From CADAWZ01 sp045114665 (GTDB taxonomy: Bacteria; Vulcanimicrobiota; CADAWZ01), in contig JBGUKW010000318.1 in the NCBI GenBank assembly GCA_045114665.1, forward strand, positions 1-64,000: DNA of 64,000 bases, in the 5' to 3' direction. Below the pieces are notes generated by a model, which was not told the origin of the DNA, ran no database searches, and was given only the letters and a program-made list of their open reading frames with translations. The first letter of the stretch is position 1, and every line of letters starts with the position of its first letter. Shown piece by piece: positions 26,818 through 35,265 of the stretch. Made by a program: the position numbers and the translations under genes.

Positions 26818-27319
26818 AATTTAATTTCTCCGTGTCTATATGCATTATTTTTTTTGACACGTCTATGTCTTTTATAAATATTTTTAAAGCAGGAACAAGT
26901 AATTCACCATTTGCAGTTTCAACTGAATAAATGTCATTTGCAGGATTTTCAAGAACTTCTTTAAGAATCCCAATTTTGTTATCATTTAAATCAAATACTT
27001 CCATTCCCTCTAAATCGAAAATGTAATATTGGTCTTTTTCCAACTCTTTTGGTTCTTCTGTATAAAAAGCATATCCTTTTAAAAGTTCTGCTTCATTTCT
27101 GTCATTTATTTCTTTAAATTTTAGGATCAATTTTCCATTGTGAGAACGATTTCTTTCTATAGTTAGATGTTTTTCACCAACTACACCTTCTTTTGCTCCT
27201 ACAAGTTTATTGCCTTCATCAAATCTTTCAGGAAAATCTGTCAATACTTTGACAAAAACTTCTCCTTTTATTCCACGAGCACTAGTAACTGCTCCTATTT
27301 GAATCCTTTTTCCTGCCAT
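26807..27319 (-). CDS. rimM: 16S rRNA processing protein RimM
   Basis: A 170-residue protein with the expected two parts: an N-terminal RimM domain (IQIGAVTSARGIKGEVFVKV) and a C-terminal PRC-barrel region (YYIFDLEGMEVFD, then LLVPALKIFIKDID). It binds S19 and assists 30S head assembly. It lies 7 bp downstream of the ylqD-family gene and overlaps trmD by 11 bp. Confidence 0.96.
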   Translation of the reverse strand: MAGKRIQIGAVTSARGIKGEVFVKVLTDFPERFDEGNKLVGAKEGVVGEKHLTIERNRSHNGKLILKFKEINDRNEAELLKGYAFYTEEPKELEKDQYYIFDLEGMEVFDLNDNKIGILKEVLENPANDIYSVETANGELLVPALKIFIKDIDVSKKIMHIDTEKLNFEN

Positions 27320-27326
27320 AAAATTT

Positions 27327-27734
27327 TTATAAGCCTCTCAGTTCCATTACCTTCCAGTCTTTGACAACAATTTCAGCACCATGTAATATTTTCTGAATAT
27401 CATCGCCTTCTTTTACATCTACTGGACCTTCAAGAATTCTGAAAACTATTTCTTGACCTTCTGGGACATTTTTAAAAGCATTCATTTTTACTTCCATATC
27501 TTTTTTGATTTCTGCAAGTCTTACTTTTTCGAATTCAAGTTGTTTTTTTATGTTGGTAAGATCTTCTACAGAAGCACCACTTTTTTTAGTTTTTTCATAC
27601 ATGCTTTCTGCTTGGGCAAACATTTCTTCATTCTTTTTTAATGAATCTGAAGTTTCATCGAGAATTTGTTTGCGAAAATCTTCAGTCATTATAACTTTTA
27701 TAGCAACGGGTCTCTTTACTTGTATAGAACTCAT
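27327..27734 (-). CDS. YlqD-family protein
   Basis: A 135-residue protein with a central charged coiled coil (residues about 25-85) and a C-terminal strand-rich part ending EIVVKDWKVMELRG. Both the layout and the place between the KH protein and rimM match YlqD of Bacillus, a family without a settled function. AGGAGG precedes the ATG. The assignment rests on synteny plus architecture rather than strong motifs. Confidence 0.7.
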   Translation of the reverse strand: MSSIQVKRPVAIKVIMTEDFRKQILDETSDSLKKNEEMFAQAESMYEKTKKSGASVEDLTNIKKQLEFEKVRLAEIKKDMEVKMNAFKNVPEGQEIVFRILEGPVDVKEGDDIQKILHGAEIVVKDWKVMELRGL

Positions 27735-27749
27735 AATTTCCTCCTGATT

Positions 27750-27977
27750 TTATATGATTTCAACAACGACTCTTTTGCCTTCTTTGACGGCAGCCGCTCT
27801 AATGACTGTTCTTATTGCTTGTGCAATTCGTCCTTGTTTGCCTATAATCTTTCCCATATCTTCGGGAGATACTCTGAGTTCAAGAACAACAGTTTTTTCG
27901 GCTTCTAATAGCTTTACTTGTACTTCATCTGGATTGTCAACGAGAGATTTTGCAAGGTATTCCAAAAGCTCCTTCAT
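27750..27977 (-). CDS. khpA: KH-domain RNA-binding protein KhpA/YlqC
   Basis: A 75-residue single KH domain. The GXXG loop is GKQG within [20 protein letters not shown]. KhpA works with KhpB in small-RNA binding and cell-division control in several Gram-positives. The start at 27977 (MKELLEY) is chosen because GGAGG lies 8 nt upstream; an in-frame start 57 nt earlier would add residues unlike the family. It sits between rpsP and ylqD as in Firmicutes. Confidence 0.95.
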   Translation of the reverse strand: MKELLEYLAKSLVDNPDEVQVKLLEAEKTVVLELRVSPEDMGKIIGKQGRIAQAIRTVIRAAAVKEGKRVVVEII

Positions 27978-28093
27978 AATTTTGCCTCCAATTATTTTTT
28001 TATGCTGTCCCAATGTGTAATATGACTCTTCCAAAACTAAGTAATGGAATTTTGCGAATATTCGCTAAGGGTTTGTCAATATCCCTTTAAGAA

Positions 28094-28414
28094 TTAGTTT
28101 TCTTTTTTGTCTTTCTTTTTGCTTGCTGTTTTGACAGTAGGTGTTTCAGGTTTGAAGATACCGAGTTTGACAAGTATACGTCTTACTGAATCTGTTGGTT
28201 GAGCACCTTTTGAAAGCCATTCGTTAAGTCTGTCTTGTTTTACAAACATTTTATTTTCAATGTCTTTACCTTCGGCATCTCTTTTGTTTCTCGGATTGTA
28301 GGTTCCGATATTTTCAATTATTTTGCCGTTTCTTGGACATCTTGCATCTGCTACGACGATACGATAGCTTGGTTGTTTCTTCTTTCCCATTCTTGTTAAT
28401 CTAATTTTAACCAT
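28094..28414 (-). CDS. rpsP: 30S ribosomal protein S16
   Basis: A 106-residue protein. [19 protein letters not shown] at the start, then [18 protein letters not shown] and [16 protein letters not shown] are diagnostic of S16, needed for 30S assembly. A Lys-rich tail of about 20 residues follows. It lies 44 bp downstream of ffh. Confidence 0.98.
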   Translation of the reverse strand: MVKIRLTRMGKKKQPSYRIVVADARCPRNGKIIENIGTYNPRNKRDAEGKDIENKMFVKQDRLNEWLSKGAQPTDSVRRILVKLGIFKPETPTVKTASKKKDKKEN

Positions 28415-28458
28415 TATTTTTCTCCTTATAAAATACTATTGGTTTTATTTTTTGTTAT

Positions 28459-29790
28459 TTAGAAAGGAAGCCTAAAAGGCAAACCCATTTTACTCATTTT
28501 TTCCATATCAGCAAATTGTTTAAACATTTTTTTACTTGCTGTATATTGTTTTACTAATTTATTTACATCTGAAACTTCTGTTCCAGAACCACTTGCGATC
28601 CTCTTTTTTCTACTTGCATTTAATATAGAAGGATTTAATCTTTCCTCCATAGTCATGGAACGAATTATTGCCTCAACTTGATTTACCTGTTTATCCCCGA
28701 TAGGTATATCTTTTGTGATTTGTGCAAATCCTGGAATCATTTCAAGAAGACTTTTTATCGGTCCCATTTTCTTGATTCTTTGAAGTTGATCTAAAAAATC
28801 TTGTAGGGAAAATTCTTTATTTCTAAATTTCTTCTCAAGTTCAAGAGCTTCTGCTTCTGAAAATTCTCTTTCTGCACGGTCGATAAGAGTTAAAATATCG
28901 CCCATTCCGAGAATTCTTGAAGCAATTCTGTCTGGATGGAAAGGTTCAAGAGCATCAAGCTTTTCACCCATTCCAACAAATTTAATCGGTTTTCCTGTAA
29001 CTTCTTTTATTGAAAGAGCAGCTCCGCCTCTTTCATCACCATCTAACTTTGTTAGTATTACACCTGTTATGTCAAGTCTTTCATTAAATACTTGTGCAAT
29101 ATTTACGGCATCTTGTCCTGTCATTGCATCTACTGTCAAAAGTATCTCATGTGGCTGTATCTCATTTTTGATTTCTTCGAGTTCAGCCATGAGTGTCTCA
29201 TCTATCTGCATTCTTCCTGCAGTATCTATTATAACTACATCACAACCAGATGATAAGGCATGGGAAATTGCACCTTTACATATCTGAACAGGTTTTTGTT
29301 TATCCCCGAGAGTAAATGTGGGTACATTTAAGCCATTTGCCAATACTTCAAGTTGTTTTATAGCTGCAGGTCTATAAACATCAGCAGCAACAAGTAGAGG
29401 AGAATGCCCATTGTTTTTTAAATATTTTGCAAGTTTTCCTGAAGATGTCGTTTTTCCTGCTCCATTCAATCCGACCATAACTATTACTGTAGGAGGAGTA
29501 GGTGATAAAATAAGTTCTGAATTTTCATTGCCCATCAACTCAAGAAGTTCATCTTTGACAAACTTTATTACAAGCTGACCTGGCGAAAGACTTTCCCAAA
29601 TTTCAGAACCAACAGCCTTTTCTTTAACTTTTGAAATAAAAGTTCTGACAACTTTTAAATTGACATCTGCCTCTAATAGGGCAATTCTAACTTCCCTTAA
29701 TGCTGTATCAACATCTTGCTGAGTTAATTTACCTTTGCCACGAAGTTTTTTGAATATTGAACTTAATTTTTCTTGTAGTGATTCAAACAT
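28459..29790 (-). CDS. ffh: signal recognition particle protein Ffh
   Basis: A 443-residue SRP GTPase that binds signal sequences and 4.5S RNA to target membrane proteins. The N-domain is followed by the GTPase G1 motif VGLNGAGKTTSSGKLA, DTAGRMQ (G3) and TKLDGDERGGAALS (G4/G5). The M-domain contains GMGDI, then IPGFAQI and the SGSGTEVSDVN region that binds SRP RNA. The methionine-rich end is short (MGLPFRLPF). The ATG lacks a visible Shine-Dalgarno. It is the first gene of the cluster behind an unusually long leader. Confidence 0.98.
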   Translation of the reverse strand: MFESLQEKLSSIFKKLRGKGKLTQQDVDTALREVRIALLEADVNLKVVRTFISKVKEKAVGSEIWESLSPGQLVIKFVKDELLELMGNENSELILSPTPPTVIVMVGLNGAGKTTSSGKLAKYLKNNGHSPLLVAADVYRPAAIKQLEVLANGLNVPTFTLGDKQKPVQICKGAISHALSSGCDVVIIDTAGRMQIDETLMAELEEIKNEIQPHEILLTVDAMTGQDAVNIAQVFNERLDITGVILTKLDGDERGGAALSIKEVTGKPIKFVGMGEKLDALEPFHPDRIASRILGMGDILTLIDRAEREFSEAEALELEKKFRNKEFSLQDFLDQLQRIKKMGPIKSLLEMIPGFAQITKDIPIGDKQVNQVEAIIRSMTMEERLNPSILNASRKKRIASGSGTEVSDVNKLVKQYTASKKMFKQFADMEKMSKMGLPFRLPF

Positions 29791-30105
29791 TTAACTGAGT
29801 TTATTAATCCAAAAGTTTTTAATTCGAATTATTAATAAGCGAATTTGTATTTAGTCTGACTACTCCTACAGACAAACCTGTAGGGTTCTGACTGCCAAGT
29901 TTAGCTTGTAATCATACATCATTTTCAGACTTAGATATACAAGTGTAAATCTGTTTGAGTCAGGACTTTTATTACCAAGCAATCCAACGACCACATTAGC
30001 GGTAAATTTCTGCTTTTTAGCAAGGAAGGATAGTCAAGCTCCCTGATATTTTGTTGTTAAGCTAGTTTTAATTTCGCTGTTTAATACTTTAATTTTATTA
30101 GACTT
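29791..30105 (-). ncRNA. structured leader RNA with an IS605-type right-end-like hairpin
   Basis: The minus strand from the promoter at 30113-30141 to the ffh start is about 310 nt with no ORF of note. Near the 3' end, positions 29856-29889 read AGAACC, a perfect 7-bp stem (CCTACAG with CTGTAGG), then AGTAGTCAG. This parallels the AGAATC, stem, GAGTATGTCAA ends of the tnpB remnants elsewhere in the window. Upstream, CAGATTTA/TAAGTCTG and CTGACT/AGTCAG can pair. It may be a decayed omegaRNA-type element or a genuine regulatory leader. It does not show SRP, RNase P or tmRNA signatures. Confidence 0.4.
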
Positions 30106-30112
30106 AATCCAT

Positions 30113-30141
30113 ATTATATATTTAATTTATGTAATTGTCAA
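30113..30141 (-). promoter_or_regulatory. consensus sigma-70 promoter upstream of ffh
   Basis: On the minus strand TTGACA and TATAAT are separated by exactly 17 bp, a perfect consensus. Transcription would start near 30105, giving a leader of about 310 nt before the ffh ATG. Confidence 0.85.
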
Positions 30142-30240
30142 GTAAAAGAAAAGCAACTTTCATCTTACAGGCAAGTCTGCGGTTTTTCTGCCACAAACCT
30201 ATAACATATATCTTCAACTTAATCAAGATATAAACATAAG

Positions 30241-30271
30241 AAATCCTTCACCAAATTTTGATGAAGGATTT
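30241..30271 (-). terminator. terminator of the EF-hand gene
   Basis: AAATCCTTCA and TGAAGGATTT form a perfect 10-bp stem with an 11-nt loop, 30 bp after the stop codon on the minus strand. The T run after it is interrupted. Confidence 0.7.
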
Positions 30272-30300
30272 CCATTATCTATTCATTTTTAATATCTAAC

Positions 30301-31692
30301 TTAGAAACCGAATCCCAAGAATACATGACCATTGTTGCCATAGCCATTGCCATAAGATGTGTTGATTCCACCATTATTTCCCATTCCCATAGCCTGTTGC
30401 ATTACTTTTTGTTTTGCCTGATTGAGTCTCTGCAATTTTTTCTCTATTGTCTTGATCTGTTTTTTGATCATTTTGGCTTTTGATTTGTTGAGGAGCTTTT
30501 TCATCCAATTGCCAGAATCTGTATCAAGTTCGCTGAGTTTGATTTCAAGATTGACCATCTTTGATGTCAATTTGTGAATCTGCTGGTCAAGTTTTGAAAT
30601 TTCCTGATTGAATTCACCACCAAAACCGATGTTTCCAATTCCACCGATTCCGCCGAAATCAAATCCTCCACCGATATATCCATTGCCATAGGCACCTGTT
30701 CCTATTGAACCATAGTTACCAAGACCATAGTTACCTGCACCAAAGCCATTGACACCACCGTAGTTACCATAGCCACCACCGTAGTTACCATAGCCACCAC
30801 CGATAGCTTGCATTCCATAGTTACCCATGCCCATGTTCATACCGCCAACATTCATGCCCATGTTCATGCCCATACCACCGAACATGCCCATATTGCCATA
30901 CATACCGAAGTTCATGCTGAAGTTGCCAACTTGCTGTTTTTCTATGTATTTGTGGTTCTTTACATCAATTCCGACGATTCCCATTTCTTTAGCTGAGAGC
31001 ATTTCGCCTTCGTCAACTTTGCCGTTGCCATTTTTATCTGTCCAGAATTTTGCTTGTTCAAGTTCTTTTTCATCAATATAGCCATTTTTGTCTTTATCAA
31101 AGATATCTTGAGCTTTTTCCCAAGCATTTTTGTATTTGTTCTGCTCGCCATTGAGACCAACTTCGTTCATCATTTCTCTTCCGTTGTTGATTTGACCGTC
31201 GCCGTTTTTGTCATATACGAGCTGAGCATCTTTTGTGTTCCATTCTTTAACTGTATCTACGATACCATCGCCATTAATATCGAATTTGATGTTCTTTTTG
31301 AGTTTTTCAACATTGAGTTGACCATCATGGTTTGTATCGAGATAGAGTGGGTCTCTCTTTCCGAGTGTTGTGTCAAGATTTGTTGCCCATGCATCACCCA
31401 TTGAGTATCCATAGATAGGAAGGTTGATTGAGCCGCTCATACCGAACATTCCGCCCATACCGAGCATGCTCTGCATTCCGCCCATTCCATACATATTACC
31501 CATGCCCATCATTCCGTTCATTCCATACATGCCAGACATTCCGCTCATGCCCATCATTCCGTTCATTCCATACATACCGCCCATACCGAGCATACCTGAG
31601 AGCATTGAAGACATGTTGCCATAACCAAAGCTGGAACCAAAATTAGCATAGTTATTTATGATTGTGTTGAAGTTGACATTAAAGTTAACCAT
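30301..31692 (-). CDS. Met/Gly-rich EF-hand calcium-binding protein
   Basis: A 463-residue protein of unusual composition. Residues about 25-90 are a Met/Gly repeat built on GMxGM and GMYGMNGMMGM. Residues about 117-250 hold five EF-hand-type loops (DTNHDGQLNVEK, DINGDGIVDTVK, DKNGDGQINNGR, DKDKNGYIDEKE, DKNGNGKVDEGE). A Gly/Asn/Tyr-rich stretch with GGYGNYGG repeats follows, then a coiled coil (residues about 365-430) and a Gly-rich end. There is no standard signal peptide, so surface export would need another route. The base composition is visibly less AT-rich than its neighbours. AGGAGG precedes the ATG and a terminator follows. I do not recognise the family; calcium binding is likely, structural function is a guess. 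Confidence 0.85.
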   Translation of the reverse strand: MVNFNVNFNTIINNYANFGSSFGYGNMSSMLSGMLGMGGMYGMNGMMGMSGMSGMYGMNGMMGMGNMYGMGGMQSMLGMGGMFGMSGSINLPIYGYSMGDAWATNLDTTLGKRDPLYLDTNHDGQLNVEKLKKNIKFDINGDGIVDTVKEWNTKDAQLVYDKNGDGQINNGREMMNEVGLNGEQNKYKNAWEKAQDIFDKDKNGYIDEKELEQAKFWTDKNGNGKVDEGEMLSAKEMGIVGIDVKNHKYIEKQQVGNFSMNFGMYGNMGMFGGMGMNMGMNVGGMNMGMGNYGMQAIGGGYGNYGGGYGNYGGVNGFGAGNYGLGNYGSIGTGAYGNGYIGGGFDFGGIGGIGNIGFGGEFNQEISKLDQQIHKLTSKMVNLEIKLSELDTDSGNWMKKLLNKSKAKMIKKQIKTIEKKLQRLNQAKQKVMQQAMGMGNNGGINTSYGNGYGNNGHVFLGFGF

Positions 31693-32014
31693 TATTATGC
31701 CTCCTAAATAATTCTTTTTATGAGAATTTTTTAATAATAATTTATTACTTATATTATCACATGTTTATTATTTAAAATAAAGACTTAAAATAAATATTTT
31801 TTGTTAACTTTTTGTAAAAAAAATGTTAACTGAAATTTTCTTTTACAAAATAGTCAATGTGTCATATAAGTAACTTATTACTTGTTAATTTTAATATTCT
31901 TTCTTTTGTTTTTTTTATCCCTGTATAAATGTTAAAATTTTTTTTTACTATTTTAGATATTTACATAAGTCATGTTCTTTTTTTTTACGCTCATTTTATA
32001 ATTTACAAGTCATG
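31693..32014. other. AT-rich intergenic stretch
   Basis: Upstream region of the EF-hand gene and downstream region of tRNA-Leu. It contains two GTTAAC sites (31803 and 31825) and long T runs, and a weak minus-strand promoter (GATAAT near 31755 with a poor -35). No ORF or RNA gene is seen. Confidence 0.4.
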
Positions 32015-32050
32015 AAAAAAATAACAGAGCAAAAAACTCTGTTATTTTTT
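32015..32050 (-). terminator. terminator after tRNA-Leu
   Basis: AATAACAGAG and CTCTGTTATT form a perfect stem around a short A-rich loop, followed on the minus strand by a T run. It lies directly downstream of the tRNA. Confidence 0.9.
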
Positions 32051-32057
32051 ATAAATA

Positions 32058-32140
32058 TGCGGGAGATGGGACTTGAACCCATACATCCTTAAGGATATCA
32101 GCTCCTGAAACTGACGCGTCTGCCATTTCGCCACTTCCGC
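32058..32140 (-). tRNA. tRNA-Leu(CAG)
   Basis: An 83-nt class II tRNA with a long variable arm. The anticodon loop TTCAGGA, closed by TCAGT/GCTGA, gives anticodon CAG for CUG codons. The T arm is ATGGG, TTCAAGT, CCCAT. The acceptor stem GCGGAAG pairs with CTCCCGC except for an A-C mismatch at positions 5 and 68. The 3' CCA is not encoded. It follows the 91-residue ORF by 53 bp on the same strand, with no terminator between them. Confidence 0.95.
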
Positions 32141-32193
32141 TTTAAATTTGTTGAAATTATATCATGACACTTTTTTTCAAATATTCATGAACA

Positions 32194-32469
32194 TTATTCA
32201 ACAATTTTTAGAATATCATGTTTTTTTATTTCAATATATTTTTCCATATCTTCTTTGGTTTTAAATTTACGTACTTTTGAATACCAATCTTTCCCACTTT
32301 TTTCTAACTTTTGAAATTTTTTACATCCTAAATATACAGAATGAATAAGAGTTCTTACAATATATTTATTTATTTGATTTTCTTTTATTTTTATGTATAT
32401 TTTTGAAACTATTTCTTCGTTATCATTTAGAATCCAACAATTATTTGATTCATCATGTTTCCAAAGCAT
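32194..32469 (-). CDS. small hypothetical protein
   Basis: A 91-residue basic protein (MLWKHDESNNCWIL at the start, many Lys, ending HDILKIVE). Strand-rich N-terminus, helical C-terminus, no signal peptide or known motif. Its start is 2 bp after the stop of the ankyrin gene, so it is probably translationally coupled. It is the last protein gene before tRNA-Leu. Confidence 0.6.
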   Translation of the reverse strand: MLWKHDESNNCWILNDNEEIVSKIYIKIKENQINKYIVRTLIHSVYLGCKKFQKLEKSGKDWYSKVRKFKTKEDMEKYIEIKKHDILKIVE

Positions 32470-32471
32470 TT

Positions 32472-33170
32472 TTAAATATCTCCTCTTGGAATTGCTCCAC
32501 TTTTTATCATCATGAAATATAGTGTTTTATTTTTATTTTTATCTATGTAGTCTATCGGAGTTTTTCCCATATTATCTATAGTATTTATTGGTGATTTATT
32601 TTCTATCAATATCCTCAATATTTCTGGAGTACCATCAGTTCTCAGATAATGAAGTGGAATTCTTCCATATTTATCTCTTGCACATACACTATTTGGATGT
32701 TTTTCAAGTATTCTCAATATTTTATTTCTATCTCTCCTTATTACAGATCTGTGCATTTCTGTATATGCTTTTTTCTCTACAGTTACTACATTTATTCCTG
32801 CAACTATTACAAATAACACCAATATTGAGAAAAAAAAGTAATCTGTTATTGATATTTTATAGTCTTTTCTATTTTTTAGCGATTCATAAAGAGCTATATT
32901 AGTTCTTACAAACTTTTGTTTTTGAGATTTTGAATTTTTTATTTCTTTATGAATAGCTGTTCCAAATGGAATGCTATTTTTTTTTAGTGTTTTTTCAAGA
33001 TGTCTTACTTCTGCTGGAGAAATATTTGTTGCTATTTTAAAATTATATTCTCCATTGTTATTTTCTGTATCTGATATATATTTTTCTAGTTTTTTACCAG
33101 TTTTTGAAAGATATTTTTTTCTTTCCCCTTTGATAAATACATCATAGGTTTTAGTTTGATTTTCTTTCAT
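32472..33170 (-). CDS. single-pass membrane protein with ankyrin repeats
   Basis: A 232-residue protein. A basic N-terminal part of about 108 residues (possibly cytoplasmic) is followed by a membrane segment at residues about 110-130 (FFFSILVLFVIVAGINVV). The C-terminal part has two to three ankyrin-like repeats, seen in NSVCARDKYGRIPLHYL and INTIDNMGKTPIDYI. Ankyrin repeats bind proteins. The start is 2 bp after the stop of the B3/4 gene and has no Shine-Dalgarno of its own, suggesting coupled translation. Confidence 0.75.
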   Translation of the reverse strand: MKENQTKTYDVFIKGERKKYLSKTGKKLEKYISDTENNNGEYNFKIATNISPAEVRHLEKTLKKNSIPFGTAIHKEIKNSKSQKQKFVRTNIALYESLKNRKDYKISITDYFFFSILVLFVIVAGINVVTVEKKAYTEMHRSVIRRDRNKILRILEKHPNSVCARDKYGRIPLHYLRTDGTPEILRILIENKSPINTIDNMGKTPIDYIDKNKNKTLYFMMIKSGAIPRGDI

Positions 33171-33172
33171 AG

Positions 33173-33823
33173 CTATACAGTAAATGTAGCAGTTTCAGTT
33201 GCAGTCGTAAATTTTCTCAATTTTTCAGCATATTTCATACACATTTTTTCTACTTGAAGTTCATCTATTTTACCAACCGGAACATATATTACTACTACTA
33301 TATCTGAGGTGTTTTCAGTTGTCTTTCCAAGCATTGAATCTTTTACAGGGGTTCCAAGTGGCTCTTCTTTTGAATTACATACAGTTATTAGACCTTTTAA
33401 ATCAAGTTCTTGACCTGATTTATTGAAGATATATTTTTCACCTTGTAATCCAACTTTGATAACAATATTATCTCCAGTTTGATTTAAATCAAGTGTTGAT
33501 ATTGGAAGTTCCCATAGTATTGAAAAATAATTATTTATATCAACTACATTATTTATAAATGGAAAATTATCTTCTGAAACTGTCCTCAATAGATATTCAC
33601 TTGCAGGCTTATTTCGTCCAGAAGGCTTATAACCTCCATTTTTTAGCATTTTTCTTACAGAAGTTAAAAGCTCTCTGTCAATATTTTCTTCTTTTTGTTT
33701 TTCTTTTACAAGTTGCTTTATTTCTGATTTTAAATTATCATCAGATTCAGCAATTTTTATGCCACTTGCTGTTATGATTCCAGCTATTAACCCTATATTT
33801 TTGCAATTATTTACTACATACAT
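33173..33823 (-). CDS. B3/B4 tRNA-binding-domain protein
   Basis: A 216-residue protein resembling the stand-alone B3/4 domains of the phenylalanyl-tRNA synthetase beta chain. The core GGYKPSGRNKPASEYLLR near residues 64-81 and INNVVDINNYFSILWELPIS near 92-110 is the most telling part. B3/4 domains in PheRS hydrolyse mischarged Tyr-tRNA; free-standing versions are poorly understood. It sits 7 bp after the Fic-domain gene. No clear ribosome-binding site precedes the ATG. Confidence 0.8.
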   Translation of the reverse strand: MYVVNNCKNIGLIAGIITASGIKIAESDDNLKSEIKQLVKEKQKEENIDRELLTSVRKMLKNGGYKPSGRNKPASEYLLRTVSEDNFPFINNVVDINNYFSILWELPISTLDLNQTGDNIVIKVGLQGEKYIFNKSGQELDLKGLITVCNSKEEPLGTPVKDSMLGKTTENTSDIVVVIYVPVGKIDELQVEKMCMKYAEKLRKFTTATETATFTV

Positions 33824-33830
33824 TTTTTAA

Positions 33831-35042
33831 TTATTTACTTTTTTTAAGTTGGAATAAAAATATTTCTTTTAATAAATTAAATAATTTATTGTCATCCCTA
33901 TTTCTTGCACCTTTTGTATATTGAGTATATCTACTTATATATGCAGGTGGAATTTCATAGTTTGGAAGTCTATTTTGATTGAAGAAATGCTCTAATACAA
34001 GTCTTGTCAAACGGCTATTTCCATCTACAAATGGATGAGTGTGTTGCAACTCATTGTGTAAGAATGCACCAAATTTTATGACATCTGGCAAGCCTTTAAA
34101 TTTAGCACTCTCCTTTTGATATTTTTCAATCAATTTTTTGAGAGTTTGCTCGATTTTTTTGTATGGACATATTTTAAAATATGGATTTCCACCTATTTGT
34201 ACTTGTTCAGTTCTGAAAATACCACCAATTTCTGGATCGTCCATAAGCAGTTTATGATATTCCATAAATAATTCTATTGAGAGAGGTCTTCCTTTTGCAA
34301 CTTGTTCTCTCATATATTTGCTTGCTTTCTCAAAATTATCTTTGAAAGTTGTATTTAGAGATTCTGGATTTTTTTCAGCGAGAATTTTCTTCATTTCTTG
34401 CTGAAGAGGTGTCAAATTTAATTGTATATTCCTAGCTGGATCGTCTTCTGTTATGTATTTCACTTCTGTTGGATTATTCATGGAACCAAATTTTGCGACC
34501 ATTTGTTTTCTCATCATTTCTTCCATAAGGATATTTTCAACAGAGAGCGGTTTCAATTTTTTGTTTTCTTTTTCAGGAACTCTGTTGTTTAGCTTCAAGA
34601 TCAAATCCAAAAAAGAATTTTGAATTATTTTTGCCCTAAGTGGAGATTCTTCATACATTAATAAGAAGCCATTTTTCTTTAAAATAGATATATTTAAAGT
34701 TTTTGCTTCAGGTGATTGCTGTACTGATGAAAATGTAAAGAAATTTTGGTTGTATGTTTGTTCCAAGAATATCATCATAGGGCTTGATATATAATTGTTG
34801 TAGTTGATATCATACATCAATGCAAATGAAAGAACATCAAAAAGAAGTTTTGCATCTTCGCTATTTTGTGGAAATCTCAACATGCTTCCACTTCTTTCGA
34901 TTAACTTATTTACAACAAGTATTTGTACATCCTGATTGAATTGCATATCCCTTTCAATTTCTGTTATCTTTTGTACCTCTGATGATAAAACTTCGCCTCT
35001 TGCTGCTACCGTGAGAAATATGTCATATCTTGTTCCAGCCAT
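33831..35042 (-). CDS. Fic/DOC-family protein (probable AMP-transferase)
   Basis: A 403-residue protein from the ATG at 35042, preferred because GAGGT lies 8 nt upstream; a start 39 nt earlier has no such site. The Fic motif HPFVDGNSRLTR near residues 339-350 has the catalytic His and Asn-Arg, with Ser in place of the second Gly. The flap is present (GIFRTEQVQIGGNPYF). The N-terminal ~170 residues are helical and may be a winged-helix-like regulator. Fic enzymes transfer AMP to Ser, Thr or Tyr of target proteins. I see no clear inhibitory (S/T)xxxE(G/N) helix, so control by another protein is possible. First gene of a four-gene operon. Confidence 0.88.
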   Translation of the reverse strand: MAGTRYDIFLTVAARGEVLSSEVQKITEIERDMQFNQDVQILVVNKLIERSGSMLRFPQNSEDAKLLFDVLSFALMYDINYNNYISSPMMIFLEQTYNQNFFTFSSVQQSPEAKTLNISILKKNGFLLMYEESPLRAKIIQNSFLDLILKLNNRVPEKENKKLKPLSVENILMEEMMRKQMVAKFGSMNNPTEVKYITEDDPARNIQLNLTPLQQEMKKILAEKNPESLNTTFKDNFEKASKYMREQVAKGRPLSIELFMEYHKLLMDDPEIGGIFRTEQVQIGGNPYFKICPYKKIEQTLKKLIEKYQKESAKFKGLPDVIKFGAFLHNELQHTHPFVDGNSRLTRLVLEHFFNQNRLPNYEIPPAYISRYTQYTKGARNRDDNKLFNLLKEIFLFQLKKSK

Positions 35043-35207
35043 AAAATGCAACCTCACTTTAAAATCAGTTTTCAAAATCAAAATATAATTAAATTATAAT
35101 TTATAATAATATAATTTTATAAATATTACCAACTAATATCTATTATTAAATTTTATATTTATTTTTGAATTTCCTTCAATTAAATCTATCTTTAGTTATT
35201 TCATTTC

Positions 35208-35236
35208 TTGATTTAGATTTCTTATTGATGTATAAT
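35208..35236 (+). promoter_or_regulatory. sigma-70 promoter for the small acidic protein
   Basis: TTGATT and TATAAT are separated by 17 bp, about 30 bp before the ATG of the 102-residue protein. It is divergent from the Fic operon. Confidence 0.7.
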
Positions 35237-35265
35237 AAAAATTAAATAATTTTCTCGGAGGCAAT

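Noticed and set aside
29791..30105. SRP RNA, 6S RNA, RNase P RNA or tmRNA in the ffh leader
   Set aside because: None of their hallmark motifs (SRP GGAAGCAGC loop, RNase P conserved core, tmRNA tRNA-like end) is present in either strand.
31424..31646. Plus-strand ORFs rich in Pro/Ile opposite the EF-hand gene
   Set aside because: They are antisense shadows of the GMxGM repeat and have no ribosome-binding site.
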